Translations under genes and position numbers: made by a program
Part shown: positions 63,150-64,000 of the stretch, piece by piece
How positions within the stretch are numbered: the first letter of the stretch is position 1
How the letters are laid out: each line of letters opens with the position of its first letter
Notes under the pieces: generated by a model
The model's database searches: none
What the model saw: only the letters and a program-made list of their open reading frames with translations
Told to the model about the DNA's origin: nothing
Assembly (NCBI GenBank): GCA_014204635.1
Contig: JACHLS010000004.1
Span: 186,001 to 250,000 of the forward strand
Direction of reading: 5' to 3'
DNA from: Sporosarcina luteola
GTDB lineage: Bacteria > Bacillota > Bacilli > Bacillales_A > Planococcaceae
DNA length: 64,000 bases

Positions 63150-64000
63150 TTGCTGCCCCCTCCCTTACTCGTATCGATTGGGCATGTCCTGTCAAACCTT
63201 CGATTTCTGCCAATCGGATGATGTCCTCCGCCACAACGTCCAAAGCTTTCTCCGTAAAGCGAATAAGACTTGATTTCTTCATAAAATCGTACACACCAAG
63301 CGGTGATGAAAAGGCCGCTGTGCCGTTTGTAGGCAAAGTATGATTCGGACCCGCCATATAGTCTCCGAGCGCTTCAGGAGAATACGGCCCAATGAAAATC
63401 GCTCCGGCATTTCGAATAGCCGACAATTGCTCCATCGGATTTTCCACCAACATTTGCAAATGTTCAGGCGCCACATGATTAACGATTTCCCAGGCATCTG
63501 ACAATGTATCCACAACAATGATCCGACCCTGTCCCTCAATCGACTGTTTGGCAATTTCCCCTCTCTCCATCTGTCGCAGCAGTTCAGCCACTTGCGTGGA
63601 AAGCCGTTCCGCAAAAGAATGGCTCGTCGTCACGCAAAGGACTGCGGCCCGTTCGTCATGCTCCGCCTGAGCTAGCAGGTCCGCTGCCGCGAACACCGGA
63701 TTCGCTGCATGATCTGCCACGATGCATAATTCGCTTGGTCCGGCGATCATATCGATCGCAACGTCGCCGAACACCCATTTCTTCGCACGGGCGACATAGC
63801 TGTTTCCGGGTCCAGTAATTTTGGCTACTTTCTTTACCGTTTCCGTTCCATACGCCAATGCGGCGATCGCTTGCGCTCCTCCTACTTTATATATTGCATC
63901 GACTCCAGCGATTTCTGCTGCTGCCAAGACAGCCGGCTCTACTTTTCCATCTGGCCGTGGAGGCGTCGTCATAGCCAGATGATGGACACCTGCCAGCTTT
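63127..64000 (-). CDS. hisD: Histidinol dehydrogenase HisD (3' part, cut by the window edge)
   Basis: C-terminal 290 or so residues; the frame continues past position 64000 (KLAGVHHLAMTTPPRPDG is read at the edge). Motifs: VGGAQAIAALAYGTE, ITGPGNSYV, DMIAGPSE (zinc site), QAEHDERA (Gln/His ligands), GPNHTLPT and EGLTGHAQSI. Oxidises histidinol to histidine with NAD+. The internal ATG at 63972 is not the start. Confidence 0.95.
   Translation of the reverse strand, partial: KLAGVHHLAMTTPPRPDGKVEPAVLAAAEIAGVDAIYKVGGAQAIAALAYGTETVKKVAKITGPGNSYVARAKKWVFGDVAIDMIAGPSELCIVADHAANPVFAAADLLAQAEHDERAAVLCVTTSHSFAERLSTQVAELLRQMERGEIAKQSIEGQGRIIVVDTLSDAWEIVNHVAPEHLQMLVENPMEQLSAIRNAGAIFIGPYSPEALGDYMAGPNHTLPTNGTAAFSSPLGVYDFMKKSSLIRFTEKALDVVAEDIIRLAEIEGLTGHAQSIRVREGAANAKRTGI

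Overview
The window is chromosomal DNA from a low-to-mid GC Gram-positive bacterium. The gene content (oligoendopeptidase F, SwrC with a long TetR regulator, YocH with a WalR box, YkuS, YflT, a T-box leader, SCO1/YpmQ, a sigma-B-type promoter) and the Shine-Dalgarno sites point to Bacillales. The best guess is Planococcaceae, Sporosarcina-like; this rests on general protein character and not on a marker gene. No rRNA, tRNA, CRISPR array, prophage or insertion sequence was found. Many ordinary starts are GTG or TTG, so several genes were re-started at the codon that carries a proper ribosome-binding site.

Layout. 1-273: a T-box leader reading out of the window to the left (probably leuS), then a ScoAB-type CoA-transferase pair, an MFS exporter and the mnmL-mnmM pair for tRNA wobble uridine. 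4.8-10 kb: a short-chain dehydrogenase, a YocH-like LysM/3D wall protein under a WalR box, a GNAT, a GntR/FCD regulator, a fragment of a VOC gene and a CstA transporter. 10.23-10.82 kb: a 14-copy 42-bp repeat array. 10.9-19.6 kb: BrnQ, SbcC-SbcD and a manganese ABC transporter behind an MntR-like box. 19.6-26.7 kb: a GIY-YIG protein, the divergent TetR/SwrC pair with a palindromic operator, a broken small secreted peptide gene, a DUF3298 protein, a TIMP-like membrane protein gene broken by an in-frame TGA, and a sirtuin. 26.9-31 kb: a YfcC transporter and M20 amidohydrolase behind an ARG box, a second 42-bp repeat array in the opposite orientation, and a metallophosphatase. 31-40 kb: transporters (BCCT, Fsr-type MFS, YitT, dicarboxylate/glutamate symporter), NagZ and small membrane proteins. 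40.8-43 kb: a four-gene Nudix/Nudix/methyltransferase/Nudix operon whose first gene is frameshifted. 43-51 kb: PepF, an aminotransferase, GNAT, ASCH, OsmC and an MntP/YtaF-like protein. 51-55 kb: a YtkA-like lipoprotein divergent from a two-component system and SCO1, which looks like a copper or cytochrome-oxidase module. 55-59 kb: a sigma-B-type stress gene, tyrosine phenol-lyase and RlmN. 59.1-64 kb: a histidine operon on the minus strand (hisD-B-A-F-IE-C) that lacks hisH in its usual place.

The observations most worth following are the two related 42-bp arrays, the Nudix/methyltransferase operon, the ARG box on the YfcC/M20 operon, the missing hisH, the tyrosine phenol-lyase, and several freshly broken small genes.
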